NCBI GenBank assembly: GCA_963575745.1
Contig: CAUYUJ010017775.1
Location: 179,312 to 207,157 of the forward strand
Direction: 5' to 3'
Length of the DNA: 27,846 nt
Source of the DNA: Prorocentrum cordatum
Lineage: Eukaryota > Sar > Dinophyceae > Prorocentrales > Prorocentraceae
Shown: positions 9,641 to 18,264 of the stretch, piece after piece
Numbering within the stretch: the stretch's first letter is position 1
How the letters are laid out: every line of letters starts with the position of its first letter
Translations under genes and position numbers: made by a program
The notes under the pieces: generated by a model
What the model saw: the letters and a program-made list of their open reading frames with translations, nothing else
What the model was told of the DNA's origin: nothing
Databases searched by the model: none

Positions 9641-9717
9641 GATTTCCTCCTCCCCCCTTTCCGCGAGGTCGTCGGCAGCGTCGCCATCGACTGAGGGCCA
9701 GACGGCCACTGGCGAGA

Positions 9718-9835
9718 CGGAGGAGGAGGAGGAGGATGAGGAGGAAGAGGATGGGGAGGAGGAGGGGTTGAGGAGGATGAGGATGAGGATGAGGATGAGG
9801 ATGAAGAAGAGGAAGAGGACGATGGAGATCTCGCC
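9718..9835 (+). repeat. GAG/GAT acidic-codon tract
   Basis: (GAGGAG) and (GATGAG) triplets read as poly-Glu/Asp in two different frames, left and right of about 9765. It could be an acidic coding linker after the 198-codon exon. The frame change and lack of clean splice sites leave this undecided. Confidence 0.45.
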
Positions 9836-9935
9836 AGCCAGACGGGCCACACGCGCCAGACGCGCCAGCCCGACGGGCCAGACTCGCGCGCGGCGGTCGC
9901 CAGACGCGCCAGACGCGCCAGACCGCGCGCCGCGT
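9836..9935 (+). repeat. 9-bp minisatellite (GCGCCAGAC)n
   Basis: Repeats of CGCCAGACG/GCCAGACGG with a 9-bp rhythm, up to about 9935. A related GCGCCAGGT/GCGCCAGAT array occurs at 17610-17800. Confidence 0.7.
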
Positions 9936-9949
9936 TGCCAGCTGGTGTC

Positions 9950-10235
9950 GGCGTGCTCCTCCTCCTCCTCCCTCGCCTCCTCCCCCGCCGCCGCCCCCCC
10001 GCGCCTTCCCCTCCTCCTCGCCTGCTCTTGCCTCCCTCCTCCCCCGCGCTCTCCCTCCTCCCTCCAACGACCGCCTCTCCCTCTCCCTCGCGCTTACCTT
10101 CATCCAAGCCTGCTCTTGCCCCCCTTCCTCCCTCGCGCTCCCCCTCCGCCCTCCAACAGCCGCCGCTCCCTCTCGCCGCTCGTTTCCTCTCCTCGCCGCG
10201 TCCACCTCGCCATCAATACTGCAACATTTGTTGTT
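9950..10235. repeat. CTCC pyrimidine-rich tract
   Basis: Irregular CTCCTCC/CCCTCC sequence containing loosely repeated phrases (CTCGCGCT, CCTCCAAC-GCCG, GCCTGCTCTTGCC) with about 70-80 bp spacing. No gene called. Confidence 0.6.
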
Positions 10236-10244
10236 TTATATTGT

Positions 10245-10712
10245 TGCGTGCGTGCGTGTGTGCGTGTATGCGCGTGTGCGTGTGTGCGTGTGTGCGTGTG
10301 TGCGTGTGTGCGTGTGTGCGTGTGCGTGTGTGCGTGTGTGCGTGTGTGCGTGTGTGCGTATGTGCGCGTGTGCGTGTGTGCGTGTGTGTGCGTGTGTGCG
10401 TGTGTGCGTGTGTGCGTGTGTGCGTGTGTGCGTGTGTGCGTGTGTGCGTGTGTGCGTGTGTGCGTGTGTGCGTGTGTGCGTGTGTGCGTGTGTGCGTGTG
10501 TGCGTGTGTGCGTGTGTGCGTGTGTGCATGTGTGCGTGTGTGCGTGTGTGCGTGTGTGCGTGTGTGCGTGTGTGCGTGTGTGCGTGTGTGCGTGTGTGCG
10601 TGTGTGCGTGTGTGCGTGTGTGCGTGTGTGAGTTTGTGCGTGTGTGCGTGTGTGCGTGTGTGCGTGTGTGCGTGTGTGCGTGTGTGCGTGTGTGCGTGTG
10701 TGCGTGTGCGCG
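10245..10712 (+). repeat. (TGTGTGCG)n microsatellite, about 470 bp
   Basis: Nearly uninterrupted alternating purine-pyrimidine 8-mers with a handful of variants (TATGCG, TGCATG, GAGTTT). Long frames of Val/Cys/Ala or His/Thr/Arg on the two strands are by-products. The alternating pattern is of the type that can adopt Z-DNA. Confidence 0.95.
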
Positions 10713-10924
10713 CGTGTCAATTAGAGCGGGGGGGTGTCGTCTTCCCGTGCCGATGGTACGTCGCATGCGGTTAATTCGCATTCACTGACATACCCACCCT
10801 TGGGGGGGGGGGCAAAAATTGCCGGGATCGGGGCTAGGGGTTCCATTTCCTGTTCCCAGTACAGTCAGACCGCACTATTTTACTATTTTCGAGTGGGCGA
10901 TCGACTGCCGAAGCTCTTCGCCCC

Positions 10925-11070
10925 ACGATTGTTCTTCTCGTCTACGAACAGTTACGAACATTCGATGTATTTCTACGAACATTCGACGATCCACGAACAC
11001 TCGACGAACAAAAACGAACAAACACGAACATTCGAGTGTAAGCAGATCTGCGAACACTCGACCGACTTCT
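10925..11070 (+). repeat. short ACGAACA/ATTCGA repeat cluster
   Basis: ACGAACATTCGA, ACGAACACTCGACG and AAACGAACA recur over about 140 bp with a spacing of roughly 10-25 bp. A TGTTCGAGGTTCGATG cluster near 14320 is similar in reverse complement (TTCGA/GTTCG core). Confidence 0.7.
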
Positions 11071-11140
11071 GTTCAGATTCGACTTGGGCTTCCACTTGGG
11101 CGTCCAGGGGCCTTGTTGCATCCTCACCGCGGGTCCCGGA

Positions 11141-11280
11141 CCACATGCGATCCCTACCTCTACCCCCCACGATTTCTGAGGGGGAGGGTGGGGTTCACTT
11201 CGCTCGGGAGCTCCCGAATGGAGTGAACCCCACCCTCCCCCCCAGAAATCGTGGGGGGTAGGGGCAGGGTTCGCACGTGG
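11141..11280. mobile_element. 140-bp foldback (palindromic) element 1
   Basis: A near-perfect palindrome centred at 11210/11211. The left arm reads CCACATGCGATCCCTACCTC and onward. The reverse complement of the right arm reads CCACGTGCGAACCCTGCCCC. Both then share TACCCCCCACGATTTCTG and GAGGGTGGGGTTCACT. The centre is the perfect 14-mer TCGGGAGCTCCCGA. There are fewer than about 15 mismatches over 70-bp arms. No coding capacity, and a MITE or foldback transposon is the simplest reading. Confidence 0.8.
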
Positions 11281-11462
11281 CCCCCTGCCGGTCGCACACT
11301 GCAGCGCCGTGACGAAAGATCGCGGCGCCGGGCTTCTGGCACGCTTCGGCCTCGGGGGGGCCCGTTGCGGAGTCCCGGGGGGCCGTCAGGACACGACTCT
11401 CGGGAGGAAGAGCCGGTCGCCCGGGGAGAGGGGTGACGACCTCCTCTGGGGTCCACGCTGCG

Positions 11463-11712
11463 AATAAGAACGCGACGTCGGAGGTCTGGGAGGGGAAGGG
11501 GGAAGGGGAGGAAGAGCAGGAAGGGGAGGGAGAGGTGCAAGGGTAGGAGGAGGGAGGAGGGCGGGAGGAGGGAGGAGGCAGGAGGGAGGAGGGAGGATGG
11601 AGTAGGGAGGGGGGGAGGAGTGAGGGAGGGAGGGAGGGAGGAGGAGGAAGAGAGGAAACGAAGGGAAAGAGGAGAGAGAGGAGGGAGGGGAGGGAGGAAG
11701 GAGGAGGGAGGA
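11463..11712 (+). repeat. polypurine GGGAGGA tract
   Basis: About 240 bp almost entirely A/G in GGAGGAGG and GGGAGGGA blocks. This is a strong candidate for triplex-forming DNA. It ends right before the RNase H-like reading frame. Confidence 0.85.
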
Positions 11713-11713
11713 T

Positions 11714-12058
11714 ATGATCGCTGACCATGTCGTGAACGTGACCATGGATATCAAACAGTGTTGGGAAGAGGTGGCCCCCCCTGTCGATCCAAGCACCGAC
11801 CTGGCAGAGGCAAGCTTCGTCATGCACTGCGATGGAGGCACTCGCGTTGGAACATGTTCAGCTGCAGCGTGGGTGTTAGAAGCGCGCGCACAGACACACC
11901 TTGGAACACAGACCCTACGCTTGGCGAGCAAGGGTACTGACATGACGGAACCGATATCTTCATCCACAGCGGAACTGATAGCATTAGAGGATTGCGCAGT
12001 TTCATTCGAGCGATTTGGGTTTCGCTTTATAATTCATCAAAACGGCTGTCCTAGGTAG
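11714..12058 (+). CDS. truncated RNase H-like domain (retroelement or host paralogue fragment)
   Basis: A 114-codon frame from ATG to TAG. It contains SFVMHCDGGTRVGTCSAAAW followed by VLEAR, then EPISSSTAELIALEDCAVSF. The D of HCDGG at the end of a beta strand, the following A-rich strand (AAAWVLEA) and the E of TAELIALE after about 45 residues match the first two acidic positions of the type-1 RNase H fold. The expected downstream D-S/D-x motif and final D are absent because the frame ends after IIHQNGCPR, so the domain is cut and presumably inactive. Local composition is less GC-rich than its surroundings. No reverse transcriptase, LTR or integrase is visible nearby. It could alternatively be the first exon of a spliced gene. 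Confidence 0.55.
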   Translation: MIADHVVNVTMDIKQCWEEVAPPVDPSTDLAEASFVMHCDGGTRVGTCSAAAWVLEARAQTHLGTQTLRLASKGTDMTEPISSSTAELIALEDCAVSFERFGFRFIIHQNGCPR

Positions 12059-12089
12059 GATCTGAGCCGGGACGAAAGAAAAGAACAGA

Positions 12090-12215
12090 GGGAGCCCTAT
12101 CGCCCATTGATCGCCGACATGGGGCCCGATAGCCCACCACGCCCATGAACGCGCGGTTTCGCTATCGGGGGCCTATCGCCGATCCATCGGCGATGAATCG
12201 CCGATTCCAGCTCGA
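12090..12215 (+). mobile_element. degenerate copy of the ATCGCC foldback family
   Basis: Shares the order CCCTATCGCCCATTGATCGC, GGGGCCCGATAGC, GGGGGCCTATCGCCGATCCA, TCGGCGATGAATCGCCGATT and CCAG with the intact element at 23878-24082, but lacks its terminal inverted repeats. Confidence 0.65.
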
Positions 12216-12960
12216 CCTCTTCCTCTATGAACCAGTCCCCGCCTACGGTTCCCAGTCGCTCTTGTCCAATCGACCTGTGGGGATCAAGCCAGATATACCG
12301 AGGTGACTCTGCGCAAACCGATGCTTTTTTTGTTCGTCGGCGGCGAGGCAGAGCCAGTCCGCTTCAGCGTGTGGCTAATCGGGGCAACCGAAATGCGAAT
12401 TGTCAGGCGTGCGAGAGGAAGGAAAAGGACGAGGGCGGCCGCGCGGGGGGAGCGCTTAGACGCGGAAGAGTTCCGCGTAGAGCAGGCCAGAGCGGCCCGC
12501 CGAGGCAGCGGGGACCGCGGCAGCGGCCGGGGCCGAGGCCAGGGCGCACCCGCGGGCGCTGCCAGGGCGCAGTGGCGATGGCGAGCTAGTAGTAATCGGT
12601 CCAGGAGTCCGAGGGCCCAAGCCGACGCACACGTAGACATTCAGGAGGGGAAAAACACAGACACAATTAGCCGTATATCCCCAGGAACATATGGAAAATA
12701 TGGGAAGTGGGGGGAAAGACAACCCCCCAGAAGATATGGGAAAATATGGGGAATCCTGTTATCTGTGTCTATTTATTTGTGTGTCCCAGGGCCCCTTCAG
12801 ACATGTCGAACAGCATCCCGAGGTGTCCGTGCAAGTCCAGAGAGGGCGTGGAGGCCCCCCAGCTCGAGTCGGATGGGGCAGCGGAGGCCGCTGCGCCCCT
12901 GGCGACCTCTGCTCTCGTCCTCGCCCTCCGCCCTCGCCCTCCGCCCTCGCCCTTTTTCGC
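12216..12960. other. unassigned sequence
   Basis: Several overlapping Arg/Gly-rich frames cover 12230-12590, with no domain and no splice pattern that separates one frame from the others. A motif close to GGAAAATATGGGRARTGGGG repeats at 12690-12755. An exon beginning CTTCAG|ACATGTCGAACAGC near 12805 is possible but weak. Confidence 0.35.
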
Positions 12961-13075
12961 CCTTTGTCGCCCTCTTACTCCTCCTTCTCCTCCTCCTCCT
13001 CCTCCTCATCCTCTTCGTCCTCGTCGTCGTCGTCCTCCTCCTCCTCCCCCTCCTCCTCGGTGGTTGGGGGGAATG
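12961..13075. repeat. CTC/TCG pyrimidine tract
   Basis: (TCC)n and (CTC)n with (GTC)n interruptions. No gene. Confidence 0.75.
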
Positions 13076-13257
13076 TGGCCTATCTATCCTTGAAGTGGGG
13101 AGGCCGCTCAACTGTCCATTTGAACAGATCAGAGGGACTTTCTATCGCGGTTGCCCCCCGTTGAATTTTCAAAGTTTTCTGCGAGCCTGAGCCGCCTGAT
13201 CCTTGTAGACATGGTGATCATAGCCCTTGAGGCACGCATGTGCCTCCTGATGTTGTA
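13076..13257. other. spacer between pyrimidine tracts
   Basis: About 180 bp of mixed composition. Nothing recognised. Confidence 0.4.
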
Positions 13258-13592
13258 TATACCTCCTCCCCCTCCTCCTCCTCCTCCTTCTCCTGCTCCT
13301 CCCCCTCCTCTTCCTCCTCTTACTCCTCCTCCTCCTCATTCCTCTCCCTTCCTCCTCCTCCTCCCTCATCACTCATCCTCCTCTCCTCCTCCTCCCTACT
13401 CCTCCTCCCTACCTCCTCCCCCCTCCTGCCCTCCTCTTCTCTCTTCCTCCTCCTCCTCCTCTCCTCCTCCTCCTCACCTCCTACTCCTCCTCCTCCTCTC
13501 CTCCTCTCCTCCTCCTTACCTCCTCCCCCCTCCTTTCCCTCTCTCCTCCTCATCCTCTACTACCCATCCTCCCCCTCCTCCCCCTCCTCCGT
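13258..13592. repeat. CTC/CTCCT pyrimidine tract
   Basis: About 335 bp with almost no purines on this strand. Long Ser/Pro/Leu frames and their Glu/Arg/Gly complements are by-products. Confidence 0.85.
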
Positions 13593-13975
13593 CGGAGTTG
13601 GGATGCGGAACCAGCACGGGAGGTTGCGGAAACGACCCCAGTCGGAAACGACGCACGTCGCCGCGCCGTTTGTTCCGACGCGCGGCCCTCCGCCTTTCAC
13701 TGGGCGCCGCGGGCACCACGGCAGACTCCGCCTCGGACGCAGGGTTTGCGGTGGCTTTGCCGCGGTGCCGGTTTCGTCTACTTGGCGCGTTTAAAACAGA
13801 CGGCGCGGCGACGCATGTGGAACAGCACACGCACATATTTTTGGATGGACGAGGGGCTGCGAGCCATGGCATCCCTCGACGTGTGCTTCTGTCGGACGTT
13901 TTTGTCTTTCGTTGTGGCGGGACCGCGGTGCTTTCTCCGCACCCTCTGCTCAGAGGCCGTTTGCGATGTTCTTCC
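13593..13975. other. unassigned sequence
   Basis: Open in one or two frames (for example TADSASDAGFAVALPRCRF), but no domain or convincing splice boundaries were seen. It is followed immediately by the 82-bp tandem duplication. Confidence 0.35.
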
Positions 13976-14139
13976 GAGCCGGCTCACGGCTAGTAGACAG
14001 AACCCAGCTGCTGATCAGCTGGCGAATGTACCGTGGCGCAACGGACCACATAACACCGAGCCGGCTCACGGCTAGTAGACAGAACCCAGCTGCTGATCAG
14101 CTGGCGAATGTACCGTGGCGCAACGGGCCACATAACACC
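13976..14139 (+). repeat. 82-bp near-perfect tandem duplication
   Basis: Two head-to-tail copies (13976-14057 and 14058-14139). Each starts GAGCCGGCTCACGGCTAGTA and ends CCACATAACACC. They differ at a single base (ACGGACC versus ACGGGCC). Each contains CAGCTGCTGATCAGCTG, a short inverted repeat. The near identity implies a recent duplication compared with the decayed satellites around it. Confidence 0.95.
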
Positions 14140-14317
14140 AGAGGATATATTAACCAAGCACAGCCGCGAGGGTTGCTTAGAAAAAAGAGGCCGTCTGAGT
14201 CGCAGTCGTCGCCGAGCCGAGCCGCACCGCGGACACCCCATCAGCGTCGCTATCCGCGCGCGCCTGGGGCCGCTGTCTTCGCGCCCATCGCGGCAGGGCG
14301 CCACTGCTGCTCAGTGT

Positions 14318-14412
14318 CAATGTCATGTTCGATGTTCGAGGTTTTCGATGTTCGATGTTCGAGGTTCGATGTTCGAGATTCGGGGGATACGAGGTTCGGT
14401 GTTCGAGGTTTT
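14318..14412 (+). repeat. TTCGATGTTCGAGG short tandem repeats
   Basis: GTTCGATGTTCGAGG, GATTCGGGGGATACGAGG and GTTCGGTGTTCGAGG follow each other with a period of about 15 bp. Related in reverse complement to the ACGAACATTCGA cluster at 10925-11070. Confidence 0.75.
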
Positions 14413-14551
14413 CGGAAATTTCCGTCGGATCTCGGTGGTCTTCCAGCCTCGGGGTGCCCTCCAGCAGCTGCACCTCGTCGAGAGCGTTCCGGGGTTGCCC
14501 GGATCGTCCCGAACGGCCGCCGGAGATCCAGGTTCTGACCCGAAACCCATG

Positions 14552-14740
14552 GCGCAACGTCAGGGGGGGGATGGGCTCAGGGGGGATGCATCGACCCCCC
14601 GTCGCCCATTCATCGCCGACGGGGTCCTGATGTCCCGCCCCGCCCAGGAACGCTCGGACTCGCAAGCGGGCTCCTGCTGCCGATCTATTGGCGATGCACT
14701 GCCGGTTCCAGCTCGCTGTTTCTCCCCCTGAGGCGGCCTT
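14552..14740 (+). mobile_element. second degenerate copy of the ATCGCC foldback family
   Basis: CAACGTCAGGGGGGGGATGG, GGGGATGCATCGACC, TCGCCCATTCATCGCCGACG and CCGATCTATTGGCGATG align in order with 23878-24082 (CAACGATAGGGGGGGATAGG and onward). The right terminus is eroded (GCTGTTTCTCCCCCTGAGG). Confidence 0.65.
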
Positions 14741-14744
14741 CTCT

Positions 14745-14911
14745 GGCGGCGCGCAGAGGGGGGTAGGGGGAGGGGGGAAGGCTTCTTAGAAGCACCCCTG
14801 CTTCTTAGAAGGCGCGGGCCTTCTCTATAGACGTAAGGCCGAGGCCTTCTAAGAAGCAGGGTGCTTCTAAGAAGCCTTCCCCCCTCCCCCTACCCCCTTT
14901 TGCGCGCCGCC
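14745..14911. mobile_element. 167-bp foldback element 2
   Basis: The left arm GGCGGCGCGCAGAGGGGGGT, GGGGAGGGGGGAAGGCTTCT, TAGAAGCACCC and TGCTTCTTAGAAGGC is mirrored by GCCTTCTAAGAAGCA, GGGTGCTTCTAAGAAGCC, TTCCCCCCTCCCCCTACCCC and TTGCGCGCCGCC, centred near 14828. It also contains the internal self-complementary motif CTTCTTAGAAG. Non-coding. Confidence 0.85.
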
Positions 14912-15166
14912 AACTTCTCCAGCAGCGGTGTCCGCTGCTGCGGTCGGGAACGTCTGCTCGGCGTGTCGCGCCGCGTGTTCTGGCCCGCCCACCCCGGGCA
15001 TCGGCGTTCCGAGCTGTACCCTTAAGTCGGGCGTGTCCCCCTGCAGGGGGATTTTCGACGAAAAATGAAAGATACCCCCAACATACACCAAAAAGATAAT
15101 TATCCCAGTGCGACCCTACCTAGGAGTTGGAACCCCTAGGAAAGCAGCATTAGTAGTAACAGTAAC

Positions 15167-15596
15167 GCTAAGCTAAAGCTAAGCTAAAGCTAAGCTAAAG
15201 CTAAGCTAAAGCTAAGCCACAGCTAAGCTCAAGCTAAGCTAGTGCTAAGCTAGAGCTAAGCTAAAGCTAAGCTAAAGCTAAGCTAAAGCTAAGCTAAAGC
15301 TAAGCTAAAGCTAAGCTAAAGCTAAGCTAAAGCTGAGCAACAGCTAAGCTAAAGCTAAGCTAAATATAAGCTAAAGCTAAGCTAAAGCTAAGCTAAAGCT
15401 AAGCTAAAGCTAAGCTAAGCTAAGCTAAAGCTAAGCTACAGCTAAGCTCAAGCTAAGCTAAAGCTAAGCTAAAGCTAAGCGAAAAGCTAAGCGAAACGCT
15501 AAGCTAAAGCTAAGCTACAGCTAAGCTAAAGCTAAGCTAAAGCTAAGCTAAAGCTAAGCTAAAGCTAAAGCTAAAGCTAAAGCTAAAGCTAAAGCT
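15167..15596 (+). repeat. (GCTAAGCTAAA)n satellite inside the TIR element
   Basis: About 430 bp of 11-bp units GCTAAGCTAAA with occasional variants (GCCACA, GCTCAA, GCGAAAA). It decays to pure GCTAAA hexamers at the right end. Confidence 0.95.
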
Positions 15597-15645
15597 CCCA
15601 GGGGACTGGGGAGAACCGCTCCCAGGGGACTGGGGGAACCGCCCG
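15595..15645 (+). repeat. 23-bp duplication GCTCCCAGGGGACTGGGG
   Basis: GCTCCCAGGGGACTGGGG plus AGAACC or GGAACC occurs twice head to tail, directly at the satellite's right edge. Confidence 0.85.
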
Positions 15646-16011
15646 GGGCGTGTTCCACTGCCCGGCCCCTTTAAGCTAAGAGAGTAAGAACCCTTCTAGG
15701 CAGAGCCTAGGTAGGGAAAAAAATGATGCAAAAAATAGTCCCCAGATCATTTTTGGATTATTCTTTGATTATTTTGGGGGTATTTTTTGTTTTTCGTCGA
15801 AATCCCCCTGTAGGGGGACAGGCCCGACTTAACACAAGGGCAGAGGGAGACTCTTACCCGCCTGCAGGGCGTCGCGGCACGCCGAGCGCACCGCAGGTCT
15901 GTCGTTTAGCGGGCCCGCCCGCACGGCCTTCTGCGGTCACCAGCACATTCTATGACTGGTGGCGCGCTCCGTTTTGTGCGCGTTCGCGCGAGTGTATGCT
16001 GCGTGTTCTGC

Positions 16012-16012
<1 letters not shown>

Positions 16013-16064
<52 letters not shown>
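16013..16064 (+). repeat. (GT)n microsatellite
   Basis: About 25 uninterrupted GT dinucleotides. Confidence 0.95.
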
Positions 16065-16067
<3 letters not shown>

Positions 16068-16659
16068 GGCTCGGCGTGACATGTGTATGCCGACACTTTC
16101 ATGTCATATGCGGATTCGGATTCACATACGCATACGTACGACACACGACTTCCAACGCCACGATGACGTAGCATGATCATTGTAAGCCATCCGAGAGCTG
16201 GTTGCGTTGGATTTGGAGCGTATCACGACATTCTCGGCAATATCTCGAGCGGCACGCATGCAGCATGTGCTTTTTCAATTTGATGGCGGGTGGATGGGAC
16301 CGTTGCAAACGTTTTGACGTGCAAACGCCCAAATATGAAGCATACATGACTCCTTAGTTTGTGTTTCCAAGGCGGTGGCGGGGTGAGGCGATGTCGACCA
16401 GCCCCACGGAGTTCATATGGGAAACGTGGCGTCTTAGCTTCAGAGGTGTAAGCGCAGTGCGCAGAAAAGATGGACGGGACGATTCAGTCAGGGCACTTTT
16501 TGCGCTACTGTATGGTCACCCGTTCACCTGTGCTCGAGTTCTTGCATCGCGCATGACATCAACTGTTCACGCTTGGCGCATCCCCACCAGCCCATGCAGA
16601 AACAATGTCCAGGCAAACGACAACCGTTAAACGAAACATGGCGAGCACGAGGCGTCTGA
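16065..16659. other. unassigned, lower-GC spacer
   Basis: No gene or domain recognised and most frames are broken by stops. A block GAGTTCTTGCATCGCGCATG followed by ACATCAA at about 16535-16561 is repeated at about 16894-16920 (see findings). Confidence 0.4.
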
Positions 16660-17400
16660 GGGCCATTGTTCAGGGGCCTCTTGGAGCTATCTTGAAGGGC
16701 ATCGATCAAACTTCGAGGCCATCGTGGGCTATCTGGAGCCCTCCTGTGGCCATCTTGGAGCCCTCCTGAGGGTTTCTTTGGGCCCTCTTGGGGGCCCTGG
16801 GAGGCCCTCTTGGGGCCAACCTGGAGGACATCCATCAAGGGGGCTTTCTTAGTCAGTGCTGCCTCTCTTGAGCCACCGAAATCGTGTCTTGGGAGTTCTT
16901 GCATCGCGCATGTCATCAATTCTTGACGGGTCCCTCTTCTTGGAGCGCTCTTGGGACACTCTTGGGCGCTCTTGGGGCTGTCTTGGGGCTCTCTTGGGCC
17001 TCTTTTGGGGGAGATCGCTCAGAAAAAGGGGGGGTACTCAATTCGCCCTGTCCCTCTAGAGTGTTTAACATCGCCTTTTGGACCCCTCTTGGAGCGCTCC
17101 TGGAGCGCTCTTGGTCGCTCTCGGGGCCGTCTTGGGGCTATCTTGGGAGGCCTCAAAAGGCCATCGAAAGCAAAAAGGTGAGAAAGCAACCATCATTGAT
17201 TGTGTTTAGGCTTTTGAAGGGTTTTGGCCTTTTGGGGGCCCCTCGGAAGTCTCGGAGGCATCTTGGAGCCGTCTTGGAGCGTTCTTGGAGCTTCTTGGAG
17301 CATTTTGGGAGCCATCTTGAGGCATCTTAGGCTATCTTGAGCCATCTTGGATGTCATCTTGGGCTTTCTGAGGCCCTCTTGGAGCCGTCTTGGGCAAGCA
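16660..17400 (+). repeat. CTTGGAGC/CTTGGGGC minisatellite, middle block
   Basis: Irregular tandem phrases such as CATCTTGGAGCCCTCCTG, TCTTGGGGCTCTCTTGGG and CTTGGAGCGCTCTTGG repeat every 15-30 bp. The pattern is briefly interrupted at about 17040-17080 and 17165-17220. Same family as 18265-19730 but without its 316-bp higher-order unit. Confidence 0.75.
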
Positions 17401-17609
17401 CGTACCCTCTGACACCTCGCGGGGCGCCACGTCCATGTCCAGGGGAGGGGGTAGGGGGAGGGGTCAAGGCACCCTCCTAGATAGCAGGCCGTCTAGCTCA
17501 CTCCCACCCGCCCTCCCAGCACATAAGTAATATCCGAGCCTGAGCATGTTCAGCGATCGTCTGTGGATGGACAGCTACTGGGAATCAAAACCGGCCCCAT
17601 GTGCGTGAC
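17401..17609. other. unassigned spacer
   Basis: A G-rich run (GGGGAGGGGGTAGGGGGAGG) near 17440. Nothing else recognised. Confidence 0.4.
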
Positions 17610-17800
17610 GCTGGGGCGAGGTGCGCCACGTGTGCCAGGCGCGCCACTCGCGCCAGGCACCCCTGGGGCCCGAGCGCACCAGGCACGCCTGGTGCGCCAG
17701 ATGCGCCACGTGCTCCGCGTGCGCCAGATGTGCCGCATACTCCAACCGCGCCAGGTGCGCCACGTTCGGGGCACGTGCAGAGTGCGTCAGGTGCGTCTGC
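17610..17800 (+). repeat. GCGCCAGGT 9-bp minisatellite
   Basis: GTGCGCCACGTGTGCCAGGC, GCGCCAGATGCGCCACGTGC and similar phrases keep a 9-bp period. One plus-strand frame therefore reads Gly-Ala-Pro triplets (GAPDAPRAPRAPDVP). Related to the GCGCCAGAC block at 9836-9935. Confidence 0.75.
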
Positions 17801-17876
17801 GCACGTGACAGCACACATCGGGAAACATGTCGGCCCACACCATCCTTGTCGAAAACCAATGCCATCATTGTGTCTG

Positions 17877-18069
17877 GTGGGCCTGCGCACAGCAGGCCAT
17901 ACGCCACCACCCCCGCCGACCCGGTCAAAAATCACATGACAGTGATCGCCGGGTGACCGCGCATGATCCAGACTTAGCCGCGAGGTATATTTTGTATGTT
18001 TTTTTTTGTGTCAGGGATGGTAGCCCTGCGCGCAGCAGGCAATATGCTGACACCCCCGCCGCCCCTGTC

Positions 18070-18138
<69 letters not shown>

Positions 18139-18205
18139 ATAAAGTGCTTGCGGGCCACACGGACATGACTCCAGACTTTACCCCAAATTGTACTTTGTAT
18201 TCAAT
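17877..18205 (+). repeat. two diverged copies of a unit of about 137 bp or more
   Basis: Copy 1 (GCCTGCGCACAGCAGGCCAT, ACCCCCGCCGACCCGGTCAA, CATGATCCAGACTTAGCC, TATTTTGTATG) is followed by copy 2 (GCCCTGCGCGCAGCAGGCAA, ACCCCCGCCGCCCCTGTCAA, CATGACTCCAGACTTTACC, TACTTTGTATT). Copy 2 is enlarged by the AAC microsatellite. Confidence 0.7.
18068..18137 (+). repeat. (AAC)n microsatellite
   Basis: About 23 uninterrupted CAA/AAC triplets inside the second copy of the surrounding duplicated unit. The poly-Asn and poly-Leu frames are by-products. Confidence 0.95.
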
Positions 18206-18264
18206 CGCTTCGCTCATTCCGCCGGCCCGTATTGTGCCATCGCAGGCGTTTGCCTGCGCGTTCG

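Larger units (their letters stand above)
15022..15842. mobile_element. 821-bp TIR element with TTAA flanks carrying a satellite
   Basis: Both ends read TTAAGTCGGGC, with a variable base, then TGTCCCCCTGCAGGGGGAT and TTCGACGAAAAA (left 15022-15070, right 15790-15842 in reverse complement). The inverted similarity extends inward through ATACCCCCAA and the CCCTACCTAGG region (15112 and 15715), giving terminal repeats of about 130 bp with indels. TTAA at both outer edges fits a TTAA target duplication, as made by piggyBac-like transposases, although a palindromic terminus would look the same. No transposase gene is inside, so it is non-autonomous. The interior is the GCTAAGCTAAA satellite. Confidence 0.75.

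Noticed and set aside
10237-10788. Overlapping long open frames on both strands (Val/Cys/Ala and His/Thr/Arg)
   Set aside because: They are direct translations of the TGTGTGCG microsatellite and appear in every frame.
12227-12589. Arg/Gly-rich 120-codon frame with a C-x-x-C pair
   Set aside because: Two overlapping frames are equally open, the composition is GC-driven, and no family or splice evidence supports either.
15167-15596. Possible CRISPR-like or telomere-like array
   Set aside because: Units are 11 bp with no unique spacers and do not match a TTTAGGG-type telomere repeat. It is a simple satellite.
17550-17940. Collagen-like Gly-x-Pro frame
   Set aside because: It is created by the 9-bp GCGCCAGGT repeat. 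Frames on both strands are equally open, and there is no signal peptide or flanking domain.
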